64,000 bases of DNA from Heterohyrax brucei. Taxonomy: Eukaryota > Chordata > Mammalia > Hyracoidea > Procaviidae. Positions 1-10,812 of the stretch are shown piece by piece. The notes under the pieces were generated by a model. The model saw only the letters and a list, made by a program, of their open reading frames with translations, ran no database searches and was not told the origin of the DNA. The DNA is taken from contig CM053141.1 of NCBI GenBank assembly GCA_028571685.1, positions 77,175,833-77,239,832 of the forward strand. The letters are read 5' to 3'. A program made the position numbers and the translations under genes. Positions within the stretch are counted from its first letter, which is position 1. Each line of letters opens with the position of its first letter.

Positions 1-143
1 CTACCCCTTAGTATTTTCAACGTTGTGATCTTCGGGGAGCAGATCGCCAGATCTTTCTCTGGTTGAAACACTAGGTGAGTTGGAACTGACAATTTTGGGG
101 TTAGCAGCCAAGTGCTGCTGAAGTTTTAATGCCAAAGCTCCTT
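1..143 (-). repeat. AfroSINE-type tRNA-derived SINE, cut by window edge
   Basis: Antisense SINE of the long form: the central section with the agatcgccagatctttctct-like segment and the antisense B-box side (ttagcagccaagtgct) are present, ending near gccaaagctcctt. The 3' part lies beyond the window start. It is moderately diverged from the other copies here. Confidence 0.7.
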
Positions 144-159
144 CTAAGTAACCCCTGAA

Positions 160-297
160 AACAAACTCATTGCTACTGAGTCGATTCCAACCCATAACAA
201 CCTTATGGTACAGGATAGCCCTGCCCCCACAGGGTTTCCGAGAAACAGCTGGTAGATTCAAACGGCTGGCTAACCACAGAGCCACCAGGGCTCCAGG
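160..297 (-). repeat. AfroSINE-type SINE
   Basis: Antisense copy. It opens with the tail complement (gagtcgattccaacccataa) and closes with the complement of the SINE 5' start (gccaccagggctcc). First of two antisense copies close together here. Confidence 0.8.
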
Positions 298-322
298 AAA
301 CACCTAAAAAGTAAACTAATTA

Positions 323-486
323 AAACAACACCGTTGCTGTTGCATCGATTCCAACTCATAGTGACCCTATAATGGGACAGGTAGGACAGCCCCCCAGAAT
401 CTACAAGGAGCGTCTGGTAGACTCTAACTGCCAGCCATTTGCTTAGCAGCCACAATACTTACCCATGACACCATCAGGGTTTCCAA
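323..486 (-). repeat. AfroSINE-type SINE
   Basis: Antisense full-length but diverged copy, from gcatcgattccaactcatag at the tail side to accatcagggtttcc at the 5' side. Confidence 0.75.
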
Positions 487-2500
487 AAGCACCTAGGGAA
501 GCAATACAACACAATTCCAGTACACAACCCAAACTAACTGATTTAGAATGTCAAGGGCTGGGGGCTTGGCACTGGTATGTTCTAAAGCCACTCCCCTTCC
601 TGACCCCACCAGGGGAGTCTAAAATACACAGCCTGAGAGAACACCACTGTTACCTAAGACAGTGTCAGTTGGAGAGGAAAGGAAGACTTGGAACTGAGCA
701 AGGCTTCGGGAGTGAATCTCTGAAAAGGATATTCATCTGAACATACCCACGAAGCTAAATTTAACAGTTTTCCTTTCCTCAAATACAGCTTTCTGGGTCA
801 AGTAGATTGCTGAGCCTGCAGGTGTACTGGACAGTCGCCTGTGTTGGTCTCTCTGAGTTCAGCCGCAGCTGGCGTTGCGGCATTGGAGGCCGCTGCCCTT
901 CTCTGCAGGTCTGGAGGGCGGCAGTGCTCAGGGACACATGGCCCATCTTCCAAATGACCTGATGCCAGTGAGCAGCTAGCATCTGGTGGTGTAAGCAAGG
1001 CAGAGAGCTGTAAGAGTCCCCTCCTCTAGGGGACATCTCTTGCAGAAGTATGAACGTGACTGTTCCTTACCTGGTAAATTTTTTTCTTTTTTAGAAAAGG
1101 TTTTGTTTTAAGGTTTTCTGGAGTTTGCTGTTTCATTGCTAACTGCATTGTAGGTAGGTGTTAGTTAACATTCTAATAATGGAACATTTTCAACCACCAC
1201 ACATTCCTTAAGGTTCAAAATGTATGATTTTCTTTTAGTTACTACTCTCCTAAATAGCTGTTACTCAAACAGGAAGGAGAATGCTACATAGTCTCACAAG
1301 CCTTTGAGACCAGGAGTTAGTGAGGCCATTTGGAGAACTATCTTAAAAGATGCCAAGTAAACGTTGGCAAATTTTAATACATGATGTGCATTGACCTTTT
1401 TATTCTAGACAGTAACAGAGAGACTTTTGTATAGCTGGGGACGAGTTATGTCAGATTTTGGCTAAATGGGCAGGATTTCTCACTTCTTATTGGCTGAAAG
1501 AAAATAAATGAAGCCATTATAAACAGTACTGAAATATTAATCATACCTTCCATCATTAAACACCCCTTTTAAAAATAGAAGTTCTACAATCTGTCTTTTA
1601 TTTCACCTTTGACTGATGGTCCCCAAGTGTGCTGTTTTCTCTAGGGAAGAAATGAGATCTGATTGGAATCAAACCTGAAAACGACTTTGGCTTTGTCAAG
1701 GGGGAAGGACCATGTGGTGGTGGAGAACTTGACAGTATCGCCTCTCCCACCTGGGGTCGCTGTTCTGGTAGCTGTGGTGACAAGTTGGGGGAATGAGACA
1801 GGAGATGACAGAGCTTCCTCCCGAGGTCAAAGGAGCATTGGCAGAAAGCTGCCTCTCAGACACAGCGCTGATAGCCTCTTCAAAGGCATTCGCTGGTGTA
1901 AACACAACTCAGAAACGCTCCCAAAAGACACGGTGAGGTCAGGAGCATTAGAGAAAGAGACAGTGCCCAGGTGGAAGTTTAGTCAGCGTCTCCAAAGTGA
2001 CCTTTCTGGTCAGCTTTCAACATCACAGTACGTGCGTCTGCCTTTAATTGGCAGGTAAGGATGCTGCGCAGGGGACAGCAGGCATCTGGGAAGAGGAGAG
2101 CAGAAACCACTGAGCTCCAAATCATAGATCTTTATGCTCCGTTGGAACTGGTCCACTCTACCAGAGGGTCCGTCCTGCTGTGATTGACTGCAAAACCCCC
2201 AGGGCAGAGGCTGTGAGATGCCCTTTGGCATTCCTGGGCCCTAATAGACACAGACCCTCAATCAAAATTGTCAGTACCATCTCCATTTTTAGTTTTTAGA
2301 ATATACTTGCAGTTGGTAAAATAAAATTCAAACCATACTAAAAGGTATACTATTGTCTTCTCCCTGTCTCCGAGAGCCATATTTTCTCTCCCTAGGGAGC
2401 AATAACTAATTTCTTGGGCCCCCTACCAAAGATTTTCTCTCTCATGTGTGTGCTGTCTCTCTAAATATTTATACACATACATATGTCAGCACCCATCTGT
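487..2500. other. No identifiable gene or repeat
   Basis: I recognise nothing firm in this stretch. A more GC-rich block at about 789-1071 is preceded by a pyrimidine-rich tract ending in ag and followed by gtaaat, so it could mimic an exon, but its forward frame stops after about 60 codons. A 131-codon open frame at 1663-2058 (+) resembles no family I know. Both look like chance or at best non-coding RNA sequence. Confidence 0.4.
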
Positions 2501-2512
2501 CACTTTGCCACC

Positions 2513-2960
2513 CTGTGGTGGCTTGTATGTTGCTGTAACACTGGATGCTGTGCCCCAGAATTTCAAATACCAGCAGGGTCAACCACAGTGGACGTGTTTC
2601 CAGTGGAGCTTCCAGACTAATACACTAGGAAGAAAGGTTTGATGATCTACTTTTGAAAATCAAGCAATGAAAACCTTATGGATCTCGTGGGCACGTCATC
2701 AGATCCACTTGTCTCGAATACTTCATCAGAAGGATAAAACACTAGAGGACGTCATTATATTTAGTGCAGTAGAAGGTCTACAACAGTGAGGAGACCCTTG
2801 ATGAGGTAGACTGGAACAGTACCTGTGGCAATGGACTTGGACATGCCAGCAGTAGTGAAGATGGCACAGGACTGCTCCTCACTGTTTTGTACATAGGATT
2901 GGCATGAGTTAGAGTCAGTTTGATTGCAGCGATCTACTTTCTTTTTCGTACCCATGGAAA
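2513..2960 (+). mobile_element. Internally deleted RTE derivative (copy A)
   Basis: The left part (about 2513-2700) matches the left part of the elements at 8490-8935, 39300-39490 and 48210-48275: gtggcttgtatgttgctgt, then aggaagaaaggtttgatgat and caatgaaaaccttatggat. The right part (about 2705-2960) is the RTE 3' region (gaggagacccttgatgag, gcacaggactgctcctc, ttggcatgagttagagtcag). The whole protein-coding middle of an RTE LINE is missing. Calling the left module RTE 5' UTR is recognition from memory; the shared modular layout is seen directly. Confidence 0.7.
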
Positions 2961-3089
2961 TCAATTTTCAATGCAGTTTTCTACCTTGCTGTGTTCACTG
3001 CAGGGACACCTGTTGAGAACTTGTGTTTCTGTTAAGTTCTCAGGTGAGGCTAAATACTGCTGGTTAGGGATCAGTTTTAAGAACCACTA

Positions 3090-3180
3090 GTAGAGCAGTT
3101 GTTCTCAAAATTTATTACACATAAAGTCACCTGGGGATATTGTTAAAAGGTAGATTTTGCTTCAGTATATCTGGGGTAGA
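3090..3180 (+). repeat. MER5-like hAT-Charlie remnant
   Basis: The segment gcagttgttctcaaaat, followed by agtcacctggggatattgtt and tatctggggtag, follows the layout of the old mammalian MER5A non-autonomous hAT element. Short and diverged. Confidence 0.6.
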
Positions 3181-3244
3181 AATGTAAAATCTTGGAAGAA
3201 ACTGAAACAGGAATGAATTGATGCAAAGGTTGGTTGATGTATCA

Positions 3245-3575
3245 CTAGACCCTGGAGACCATCTCATGTCGTTCCACACGGAGCTGCTTTACCCTGTCAA
3301 TGACCACACGGTGCTCCCCTGTGGAGCTAAACCACCGTATGTTCAACCAGGCCTCTGGGCGAGATGGACTTCAGATTTCTTTCCTCTCTTTGTCAATACC
3401 ACAGTGAATGTCTTTGTACAAATGCCTTTATGTATGTGGGCATATTTCTGAGGGTTTAGTTGATGGAAGCGTACTTTCTCAGCCAAAGAGTATACGCATT
3501 TTTTATTTTGGTAGATAGCGACACATTTTCTTTCAAACACTGAGCCAGTTTACAGCCTACCAATATAATAATGTA
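3245..3575 (-). mobile_element. Old L1, inverted 5' segment
   Basis: Antisense L1 ORF2 end (gagctgctttaccctg; aagagtatacgcattttttattttggtagata; gagccagtttacagcctacc in shortened quote form) immediately followed by the sense 3' end of an old L1 at 3576. The two pieces are adjacent parts of one L1 placed in opposite orientation, as expected from twin priming. Confidence 0.55.
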
Positions 3576-4098
3576 CGAGACTTTGAAAACATTATGCTAA
3601 GTAAAAGAACAGAGTCACAAAAGGCCACATGTTGTATGATTCCGTTTATATGAAATGTTCGGAATAGGCAAAGCAAAGAAACAGAAAATAGACTAGTCAT
3701 TGCCAGGAGTGGGTTGAGGTGATAAAGGAGAGGGACTGCAGATGACTATGGGGTTTCTTTTGGGGATGGATGAAAATGTACTGGATTTAGATAGTAGTGG
3801 TACTATGGTTAAGAGCTTGGCTGCTAAACAAAAGGTCAGCAGTTCAAATGCACCAGCCACAACTTGAAAGCCCTAGGGGGTAATTCTAATCTGTCCTGTA
3901 AGTTTGTTATGAGTCAGAACATTCTACTCTGCCCTGTGGGGTTGCTATTGGTTGGAATTGACTTGACGGCAATGTTTTTTATTTTTCCTGATTGTACAGT
4001 TCTGTAAATACGCGAAATAACCTTGAATTGTGCACTTAAAAAGGATGCATTTTCTTATGTCATGTATATTACAGCTCAATAAAGCTATTTTAAAAAAG
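3576..4098 (+). mobile_element. Old L1 3' end
   Basis: Sense L1 3' region: aacattatgctaagtaaaag, aggccacatgttgtatgatt, attgccaggagtgggttgag, ending at ctcaataaagctatttt with an AATAAA signal and a short A run. It is interrupted by a SINE at about 3797-3986, after which the L1 resumes (cctgattgtacagttctgt). Confidence 0.75.
3797..3986 (+). repeat. AfroSINE-type SINE inside old L1
   Basis: Sense copy with tggttaagagcttggctgct, aggtcagcagttcaaatgc and tail ggttggaattgacttgacgg. The host L1 reads on at both sides, so the SINE is the younger insertion. I could not define a clean TSD. Confidence 0.8.
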
Positions 4099-4449
4099 GA
4101 ATGCCTGAGAGTACCTGCTTCTCCTCTACCCTTGACAGTGTATGTTTTCTGTGTTTATCATTTATCATCACCGTTCTACTTATAACAGTCTTTCTCCTTC
4201 TTCCTAAAGATGGAAGACCATGCAAAAAATAAGGACAAAACTAAAGGGCCCAACCTGGGATCTTAGGATCTGAGCTGTCAATTTTACAATCTAACCAGAA
4301 TGGACATTATTAAGGTGGCAACAAGTAAAATAGTCACATTGTCAGCAGTTGTCAGAGAATTCATCAGCCTTCCTGAGGCAAGCAGGGCAGAAGACTTAAG
4401 AATTCTGAAAGGGTTGAAGAACATATTTATCCCAACCTAAAAGATGAAG

Positions 4450-4638
4450 CAGCAGCCCTGGTGGCTGCTAACCAAGAGGTTAGTGGTTTTAACCACTAAC
4501 CAGCGGCTCTGTAGGAAAAGATGTAGCAACTTGCTTCTGTAAAGACTTACAGCCTTAGAAACCCCATGGGGCATTTCTGCTTTGTTCTACTGGGTTCTTA
4601 TGAGTCAGAGCTGACTTGACAGTAGTTGGTTTGCTTTT
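4450..4638 (+). repeat. AfroSINE-type SINE, long form
   Basis: Starts cagcagccctggtggctgct and ends gagtcagagctgacttgacag. It contains the extra central section (gtagcaacttgcttctgtaa) that marks the longer SINE form. Part of the tRNA-like head is shuffled (ggtggctgctaaccaagagg) and lacks the usual A-box stretch. Confidence 0.75.
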
Positions 4639-4779
4639 AAAGGACTGAAGGACACATTTCCTTCAGCCTAAAGGATTTTGAAGTTTCCTTTTGTTTACTT
4701 AGCCATGAGCATTAACATTGTATCTGCTGAATGCTGAAATCTCTCCAGTTGGCTACCTGCAGTAGAAAATACGTGGAAG

Positions 4780-7119
4780 TAATGGAATCCCAGTACAAGT
4801 TCCAGTGACATTTTTTAGTGAGATGCAGGAACAAATTACTAACTTTGTGTGGAAAGGGAAGAAGCCCTGGATAAGTAAACTACTACTAAAGAAGAAGAAC
4901 ACACTGGGAGGCCTCTCATTACCCGACCTTAGAACCTGTTACACTACCACAGTAGTCAAAACAGGCTGGTACTGGTACAAAAATAAACAGATATATCAAT
5001 GGAACAGAATCGAGACCCCAGAGATAACATCATCTGCCTATGAACAACAGCTGATATTCAACAAAGGCCCTAAGACACTAAACTGGGGTAAAAACAATCT
5101 CTTCAACAAATGGTGCTGGCAAAATTGGATATCCATCTACACTAAATTAAAACAAAACCCATATCTTACACCTTATACAAAAACCAACTCAAACTGGATA
5201 AAAAATCTGAATATCAAATCCAAAGTGATAAAGCTCATCCAAGAAAAAGCAGGAACAACAATGGAAGGTTTAATATGCAATGTAGACAGAGTTCAAAATC
5301 TGTCAAACAAACCACAATCATCAGAAAAGAAAAGAGATAAATGGGAACTACTAAGAATCAAACACTTTTGCTCATCCAAATACTTTATTAATAGAATTAA
5401 AAGGCCACCTACAGAATGGGAAAAAATATTTGGCAACTCTATGTCAGACCGATGCCTGATCTCCATAATCTACCAGGTACTACAAAATATCAATAAGAAA
5501 AAGATAAATTATCCAATTAAGCAATGGGCAAAGGAGATGGATGGACACTTCTCTAAAGAGGAGATCCAGGCAGCCAAAAAACACATGTGGACACGCTCAC
5601 GATCATTAGCTATTAAGGAAATTCAAATCAAAACAACAATGAGATACCATCTCACCCCAACAAGGTTGGCCATGATCCAAAAAACACAAAACAACAAATG
5701 CTGGAGAGGCTGTGGGGAGATTGGAACTCTCCTACACTGTTGGTGGGGTTGCAGAAATGGTGTAACCTCTTTGGAAAGCAATCTGGTGCTTCCTTAGAAA
5801 GCTGGATCTAGATAAACCATTTGACCCAGTAATTCCACTGCTTGGAATATATCCTACAGAATCAAGGCCATTCACACCAACTGATAGATGCACATGAATG
5901 TTCATTGCAGCACAGGCCACAATAGTAAAAAGATGGAATCAACCCGGATGCCTAACAACAGAGAAGTGGATAGGTAAACTATGGCATATATATTCAATGG
6001 AACAGTATGCAGTGATAAAGAACAACAATGATGATAGCAGGAATTATCTCTTAATCTGGTTTCAACTGGAGGACATTATGCTGAGTGAAAGTAGTCAGCC
6101 ACAAAAAGACAAATATTGTATGAGACCCCTACGATGAGAACTTAAAAACAGATTTATGCACAGAAGAAAAGACTCTTTGACGGCTGCAAGAGTAGGGAGG
6201 GGAAGAGGGTGCAGGGGGAGGGTTTAGATTAGATAGCTAATAGAAATTTGGTTGAGCGAAATCGGTGACAGCACACATTGGAAAGAAGATTAATAATAAC
6301 TGGACTTCAACACAATTTGAGTACTCCTCCCATCTTAACCCAATATTGCAAGGACAGAGTAGCTGGGGCAGGGGGCATGGGACCATGACCTCAGGTGAAA
6401 TTGAGGCCAACTGGCACAGCTAGTGTTTTGCCAATGAGGACTCTTTGCACTCTACATTGGTGAGTGGCGTCTGGGGTCTTAAAAGCTGCCAAGCTGCCTT
6501 CTGAGGGTACAGCAAATGGTCCCAACCCAACAGGAAAGGATGATCATCAAAGGAAAGAACAACATGGGGAAAAGAGAACCCAGAAGACAGAGAGACCCAC
6601 ATGAGTGACCAGAAGAACCAGATGGTCCCTGGCCACCACCGATGATAGCCACAATGGAGCTCACAAAGTTGAGTCTTACTGGCAACAAGAGAATAAGTGG
6701 GGGTGTACCCTGAGATCTCCAATAAAAGACCACAATTGATGGTCCAGGGGCTTTGGGGTTTCCCCGGGAGCATGGCCTCTGGCCCTGATGCTGCCCCTGT
6801 GCATAAATCATAATGAAGGTCAACTTTTCAGATAGCAATGGATTGGACTTGGCGACACAGAGTGACCGTATCTTGCAGGAATTTTATGGTTCTATGCCTC
6901 TATAGGATGTCATCCTGCTGACCTCTTGCTAGAGGAAGGGGAATGGGTGGAGAGGAGGGGATAGGAGACTGTTGGGAGGATAGGACATGTATGGAGCAGA
7001 GAGGAGGGGTGTGCTGTCACTGGGCAGGGAGAGCAGTGGGAGCTGCATATGTGTGAGCATGCGAATTTATATAGAAATGTACATTTTCATTCAATCATAA
7101 TAAAAAAGAAAAAAAAAAG
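4780..7119 (+). mobile_element. 5'-truncated lineage L1 with TSD
   Basis: A 2.3 kb L1 insertion: ORF2 C-terminal third, 3' UTR, an AATAAA-type signal near 7098-7103 and an A-rich tail. Imperfect TSDs flank it: gaaaatacgtggaag at 4765-4779 and gaaaatatgtagaag at 7120-7134 (13 of 15 match), so both ends are defined. The 3' UTR resembles that of the full-length L1 at 14.0-22.5 kb, including the ggtgagtggcgtctggggtc segment, which marks one L1 lineage. Confidence 0.92.
4805..6137 (+). pseudogene. L1 ORF2 C-terminal remnant
   Basis: Encodes the C-terminal third of the L1 ORF2 protein, downstream of the reverse transcriptase catalytic core. Recognisable blocks in order are [76 protein letters not shown] and the cysteine-rich [18 protein letters not shown]. 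The frame runs open from 4805 to 5797, then shifts; the last block (KRWNQPGC to DKYCMRPLR) lies in another frame at 5898-6137. With no endonuclease or RT core it can make no working protein. The 330-codon open stretch suggests a fairly recent insertion compared with the older L1 pieces in the window. Confidence 0.9.
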
Positions 7120-7159
7120 GAAAATATGTAGAAGCCTGGGGAGATAAGGAAGGTATAAG

Positions 7160-7365
7160 AAACAGACCAATTGCCATCAAGTTAATTCTGATTCATAGAG
7201 ACCCTATAGGACCGAGTAGAAGTAACTGCCCCATAGTGTTTCAGGGTTGTAGTCTTTACGGAAGCAGACTGTGCATCTTTCCTCCACAGAGCAGATGGTG
7301 AGTTTGGACCGCTGACCTTTTGGTTAGCAGCCAAGTGTCTTAACGACTGTGTCACTAGGGTTTCT
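7160..7365 (-). repeat. AfroSINE-type SINE, long form
   Basis: Antisense copy with tagagaccctataggacc, gtctttacggaagcagactg and ttggttagcagccaagtg, closing at gtcactagggtttctt. First of four antisense copies in a 650 bp cluster just downstream of the L1. Confidence 0.85.
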
Positions 7366-7385
7366 TAAAGAAGGTTTCCAAAATC

Positions 7386-7571
7386 CATAAAAAAAAACTC
7401 TGCTGCTTTTGAGTCAATTCTAACTACGGTGACCACATAGCATTTCTAAGGCTATATCTCCACAGAAACAGACTGGCACATCTTTCTCTCGGGCAGCTGC
7501 TGGTGGTTTCAAATGACTACCCTCTCAGTTTGCAGTTGATCACTCTAAACCCTGTGCTACCAGAATTCCTT
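7386..7571 (-). repeat. AfroSINE-type SINE
   Basis: Antisense copy from gagtcaattctaactacgg to ctaccagaattcctt, long form (aacagactggcacatctttc). More diverged than its neighbours. Confidence 0.75.
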
Positions 7572-7590
7572 TAATAATGAAGAAGACACT

Positions 7591-7752
7591 AAGCCAAGTC
7601 TGTTGACGTTGAGTCAATTCCAACACATAATGACCCTAGAAGACAGAGTAGAACTGCCCTGGAGAGTCTCCAAGGACCACCTGGTGGATTAGAAATGCTG
7701 ACCTTTTGGTTACCAGATACAGCTCTTAAATCACTACACCACCAAGGGTTAT
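7591..7752 (-). repeat. AfroSINE-type SINE
   Basis: Antisense short-form copy from ttgagtcaattccaacacat to actacaccaccaagggtt, with gacagagtagaactgccc in the middle. Confidence 0.85.
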
Positions 7753-7778
7753 TAAAAAACAAAAAAACAAACAAAAAA

Positions 7779-7815
7779 ACAGTGTTATCGAGTCAAATCT
7801 GATAGAACCCCCATA
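7779..7815 (-). repeat. SINE/RTE 3' tail fragment
   Basis: Only the 3' terminal 35 or so bases of the SINE are present (cagtgttatcgagtcaaatc, then tgatagaaccccca), next to A-rich sequence. One of several tail-only fragments in the window. Confidence 0.5.
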
Positions 7816-8374
7816 AAAAAAAAAATCTGCACCCAACTCTAGAGCTACTGATGGTCTGAAACATGAACTGTTGCTTGCCTTCTTACGGCTGATTGCTGTG
7901 AGATGGGTTTACTCTGGCTTCCATTTCACTCCTTTTCACCTCTAACCTCTAACTGTAACCCTGCTAAATTCTTCTTTTACTGTGACATCTCTCATTTCAA
8001 CCTTTTTATGCCCTGTGGGATTAAAGCTAAATACCCTTTAACAAGTGTAATCCCCTAAGTGGACAAGTTTCTGAGATTGTTAGTTGTTTTCAGTCAAATG
8101 AAAGAAGAGGAAGGAGAAAGAAGGGATGAATGAGGAGGAAAAAAGAAAGGTTACAGATTTTCACTTTGGTGGTACTTGGAAAAGGGGCACATCAAGCCAA
8201 TATTTAAATAAGAATAGCCTGTTCTTTATCCCCAAGAGTAAACTCATTACTTCCCCACTTCCCAGCAGGAATATGACCCTTAAGCAACTCAGCTCAGGAG
8301 GCAAATTTGGTGTAACAGACATTTCCGTCTTTGACTCATCTTATATGTAACTTTAAGAATATTGATGCTAACTA
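7816..8374. other. No identifiable feature
   Basis: No recognisable repeat or gene. A 74-codon open frame at 8126-8350 has no family features and is most simply chance. Confidence 0.4.
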
Positions 8375-9060
8375 CAGCTAGCAAATGGAACATCTACTAC
8401 GCGGCAGCCACTGATGTAAGTGCTCTGTTTACACTGGCTTTAATCCCCACAATGACCCTCTCAGGAAAGTACTATTTGTAACTCATTTTGTTGTTGTTGC
8501 TGTTAGGTGCTGTTGAGTGGATTCTAACTCATAGCAATCCTCTGTACAACAGAACGAAACACTCCCAGGTCCTGTGACATACCCACGGTCACTGTTACAC
8601 TGCAGCCCATTGTTGCGGCCACTGCATCAATCCATCTTGTTGAGGGGCTTCTTCTTTTTTGCTGACCCTCTAGTTTACCAAGCATGATGTCTTTCTCCAG
8701 GGATTAAGCCCTCCCAACATGTTCAAAGTAGGCTATTCATAGGGTTTTTGCTGGCTGATACTTTTCAGAAGTAGACTGCTGGGTCCTTCTTCCTAGTTTG
8801 TCTTAGTCTGCAAGCTCACCTGAAACCTGTCCACTGTGTGTGACCTTGCTGATCTCTGAATACCAGTGACATAACATCCGGCGTCACAGCAGCATGCAAG
8901 CTCCCACAGGAAATCAGATTGACAGACAAGTGGGCGTACCTCATTTTATAGCAGAGGAAATTGAGACAGAGAAATTTTACTTACTAAGATCTAGAGCATG
9001 CTGAAGAGAAGAGTTCAACCCAGACAGTCTGGTGGTGGAGTCTGTGTACCCTGCAGCTAT
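8375..9060 (+). repeat. MIR split by an RTE derivative
   Basis: The left part (8375-8489) has the MIR pattern of acatctactacgcggcagcc, ttaatccccacaatgaccct and actatttgtaactcatttt. The right part (8936-9060) continues it: tatagcagaggaaattgag, then ttcaacccagacagtctgg. The two halves read as one element once 8490-8935 is removed. Confidence 0.8.
8490..8935 (-). mobile_element. Internally deleted RTE derivative (copy B) with TSD
   Basis: Antisense element bounded by gtaactcatttt (8478-8489) and gtacctcatttt (8936-8947), a 12-bp TSD with one mismatch. Read on the minus strand it is a left module (gcttgcatgctgctgtgac to aaaaaccctatgaatag) joined directly to the RTE 3' region (acatgttgggagggc, aaaagaagaagcccctcaac, ttgtacagaggattgctatg) and a (caa)n end. 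It lacks all RTE coding sequence. Same two-part layout as 2513-2960. Confidence 0.85.
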
Positions 9061-9139
9061 GGCAGATTGCTCATGACTAAGACAACAATTTCAGCGTGTT
9101 CTGGCCACTCCTCTCTACCTGCCGTCTTGAAGCTCCAAT

Positions 9140-9330
9140 TACACTGTCATCTTGACTTGACAACTGTTGTGTGCTCACATCCTCTGTAGCCCTCTTGACG
9201 TTATGTCTTCTAATCACCCACAGGCTCTTTGAGATCTGGAGCTCTTTTTTGTTTTGGCACCCCAGTCCCTCATACAGTGCCTGTGTAGTGGTTTCATAAG
9301 TCTTTTCTGAGTGAATATGTGTACAGCAAA
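9140..9330 (+). repeat. L2-type LINE 3' end
   Basis: The order aggctctttgagatctggag, ccagtccctcatacagtgcc and ttttctgagtgaatatgtg follows the L2 3' end layout. Old and diverged. Confidence 0.5.
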
Positions 9331-9470
9331 GGTAACACTGTCTAACCTCACAATTTCATGAATAAGAATAAATCATTGTGAATCTTTTGAAAGTAGGAGT
9401 ATTAGAGAAGGGGAGACAGTTTTGGTAAGAACTCAGCTAACCAACAGACCTACGTTAGCTATCCTTCTTC

Positions 9471-9670
9471 ATCCAGTTTCTGTCAAATGGATTCCAGCTT
9501 GTGGCAATCCCACGTGATTCAGAGTAAAACTGTGCTCCACAGACTTTGCACGGCAGTGACCTTTGAAGAGCAGATCAGTAGGCTTTTCTTCAGAGACACT
9601 GCTGGATGAGTTTAGATGCCCCAGATTTGGTTAGTAGCCCAGAACGTAACCATTTGTGCCACCCAGGGAC
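9471..9670 (-). repeat. AfroSINE-related SINE variant
   Basis: Antisense copy of the variant with a different middle section: gtcaaatggattccagcttg, gagtaaaactgtgctccaca, ttttcttcagagacac and the end atttgtgccacccagggac. Similar variants lie at 23242-23458 and 42230-42432. Confidence 0.7.
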
Positions 9671-9680
9671 TTCATACCAA

Positions 9681-9737
9681 ACCAAAGCCAAACCAAACCC
9701 ACTACTGTCGGGTCGATTCCGACCCATAGTGATCCTT
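9681..9737 (-). repeat. SINE 3' end fragment
   Basis: A cca/aac-rich start followed by ctgtcgggtcgattccgacc and catagtgatcctt: about 55 bases of the SINE 3' end in antisense. It retains a near-palindromic gggtcgattccgaccc core. Confidence 0.7.
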
Positions 9738-9749
9738 AAAATGAGAGAT

Positions 9750-10812
9750 TTTAGGTTGTTTCGTTGCCTGAATGGAATTAGGGTACAGCAAAGGAGGCAC
9801 TCGTTTTCTATTTCGCTTTCAACTCCTTGCTTCATAAGTGTACTGTTTTGGTTTGGGTTGCCCTGGGAACAGGCTCCAGAGATGGTATTTATGAAGGATA
9901 GTTACTTAGGAGTGCCCTTGGGACTTGCATCTGTGGAAGGGAAGGGGATGAAGCAGCACTGAATAGGGGATGTGTCCAACTGAGGTGTAGGCCCAGGGAC
10001 AGGCTTGGTCAACCACACAGGGAGCTCTTGAGCCAGAATGGACTTTCAGGTCGTACTCAGTTGGGTTAGTTAGTCAGGCCTTCATGTTCCATAACAACTC
10101 AGTCACTTGACATGACTTGCCTGAGAAGAGGTGTCACCGTCAATGAGGGGACGCCCTACAGCTGAGGCAATCCCTGAAGCGTCTGACAGCTGAGGGCCGC
10201 CTGCTGACAACACTCCCAGCAGCAGGGGCAGCAAGTCCTTTCAGGGAGATCCAGGTGGAGCATCATGATATTCTCCACGGGAACGTTACTTCAGAGTAAG
10301 TGTTTTGGCAGTACAGAAGCCCAACATGGGGACAATTTTCATTATTACAGAATGTTACTTTCATCTCTTGAGCCAGATTTTCTTTTATCATACTTGGCAG
10401 ATGCCCAAAGATTCTATGTCTGTGGAGGATCTTTTAAAAAGATTTTCACGTACATTATCTCCTGTACATGCTTCCCCCTTCTACAAACACTCCCCTTCTA
10501 AGAGTTTAAATTTATTTTATCGTCTTTCCTTTATAGCTCAGAGGAAGAAAATTCCTTCTTTATCGGGTTAATTTTTCTCCTGTACCTTTGACTTAATATT
10601 TCTTGTCTTCTCAATTATTCTCTCTGCTATATGGGGTAGGCCCTAGAATATTATCACGTAAGTTTTATCATTTAGCTGATAGGGTCTTCAGAAGAGAAGT
10701 GCTACAACGATAATAGCATTTTGGAGAGAAGAGTCTGCTGAGTGTGTACAAGATGGGCTGGAAAATCTGGGTCTAGAAGTAGGGAGACCAGAAATGAGAA
10801 GCAGTCTCAGTT
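9750..10812. other. No identifiable gene or repeat
   Basis: I see no gene. Open frames of 78 and 88 codons overlap at 10265-10571 without domain features. The stretch around 9850-9960 (caggctccagagatggtatt) might be an old LTR or internal ERV piece, but I cannot assign it. Confidence 0.4.

Noticed and set aside
779-1071. Possible exon in a GC-richer block with splice-like borders
   Set aside because: The forward frame stops after about 60 codons, there is no domain, and ag/gt borders are common by chance.
1663-2058. 131-codon forward open frame
   Set aside because: No recognisable family, biased toward no known protein, and no partner exon; long enough to note but not to call.
6420-6838. 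Overlapping minus-strand open frames of 117-119 codons
   Set aside because: They lie in the L1 3' UTR antisense; both frames being open together reflects composition, not coding.
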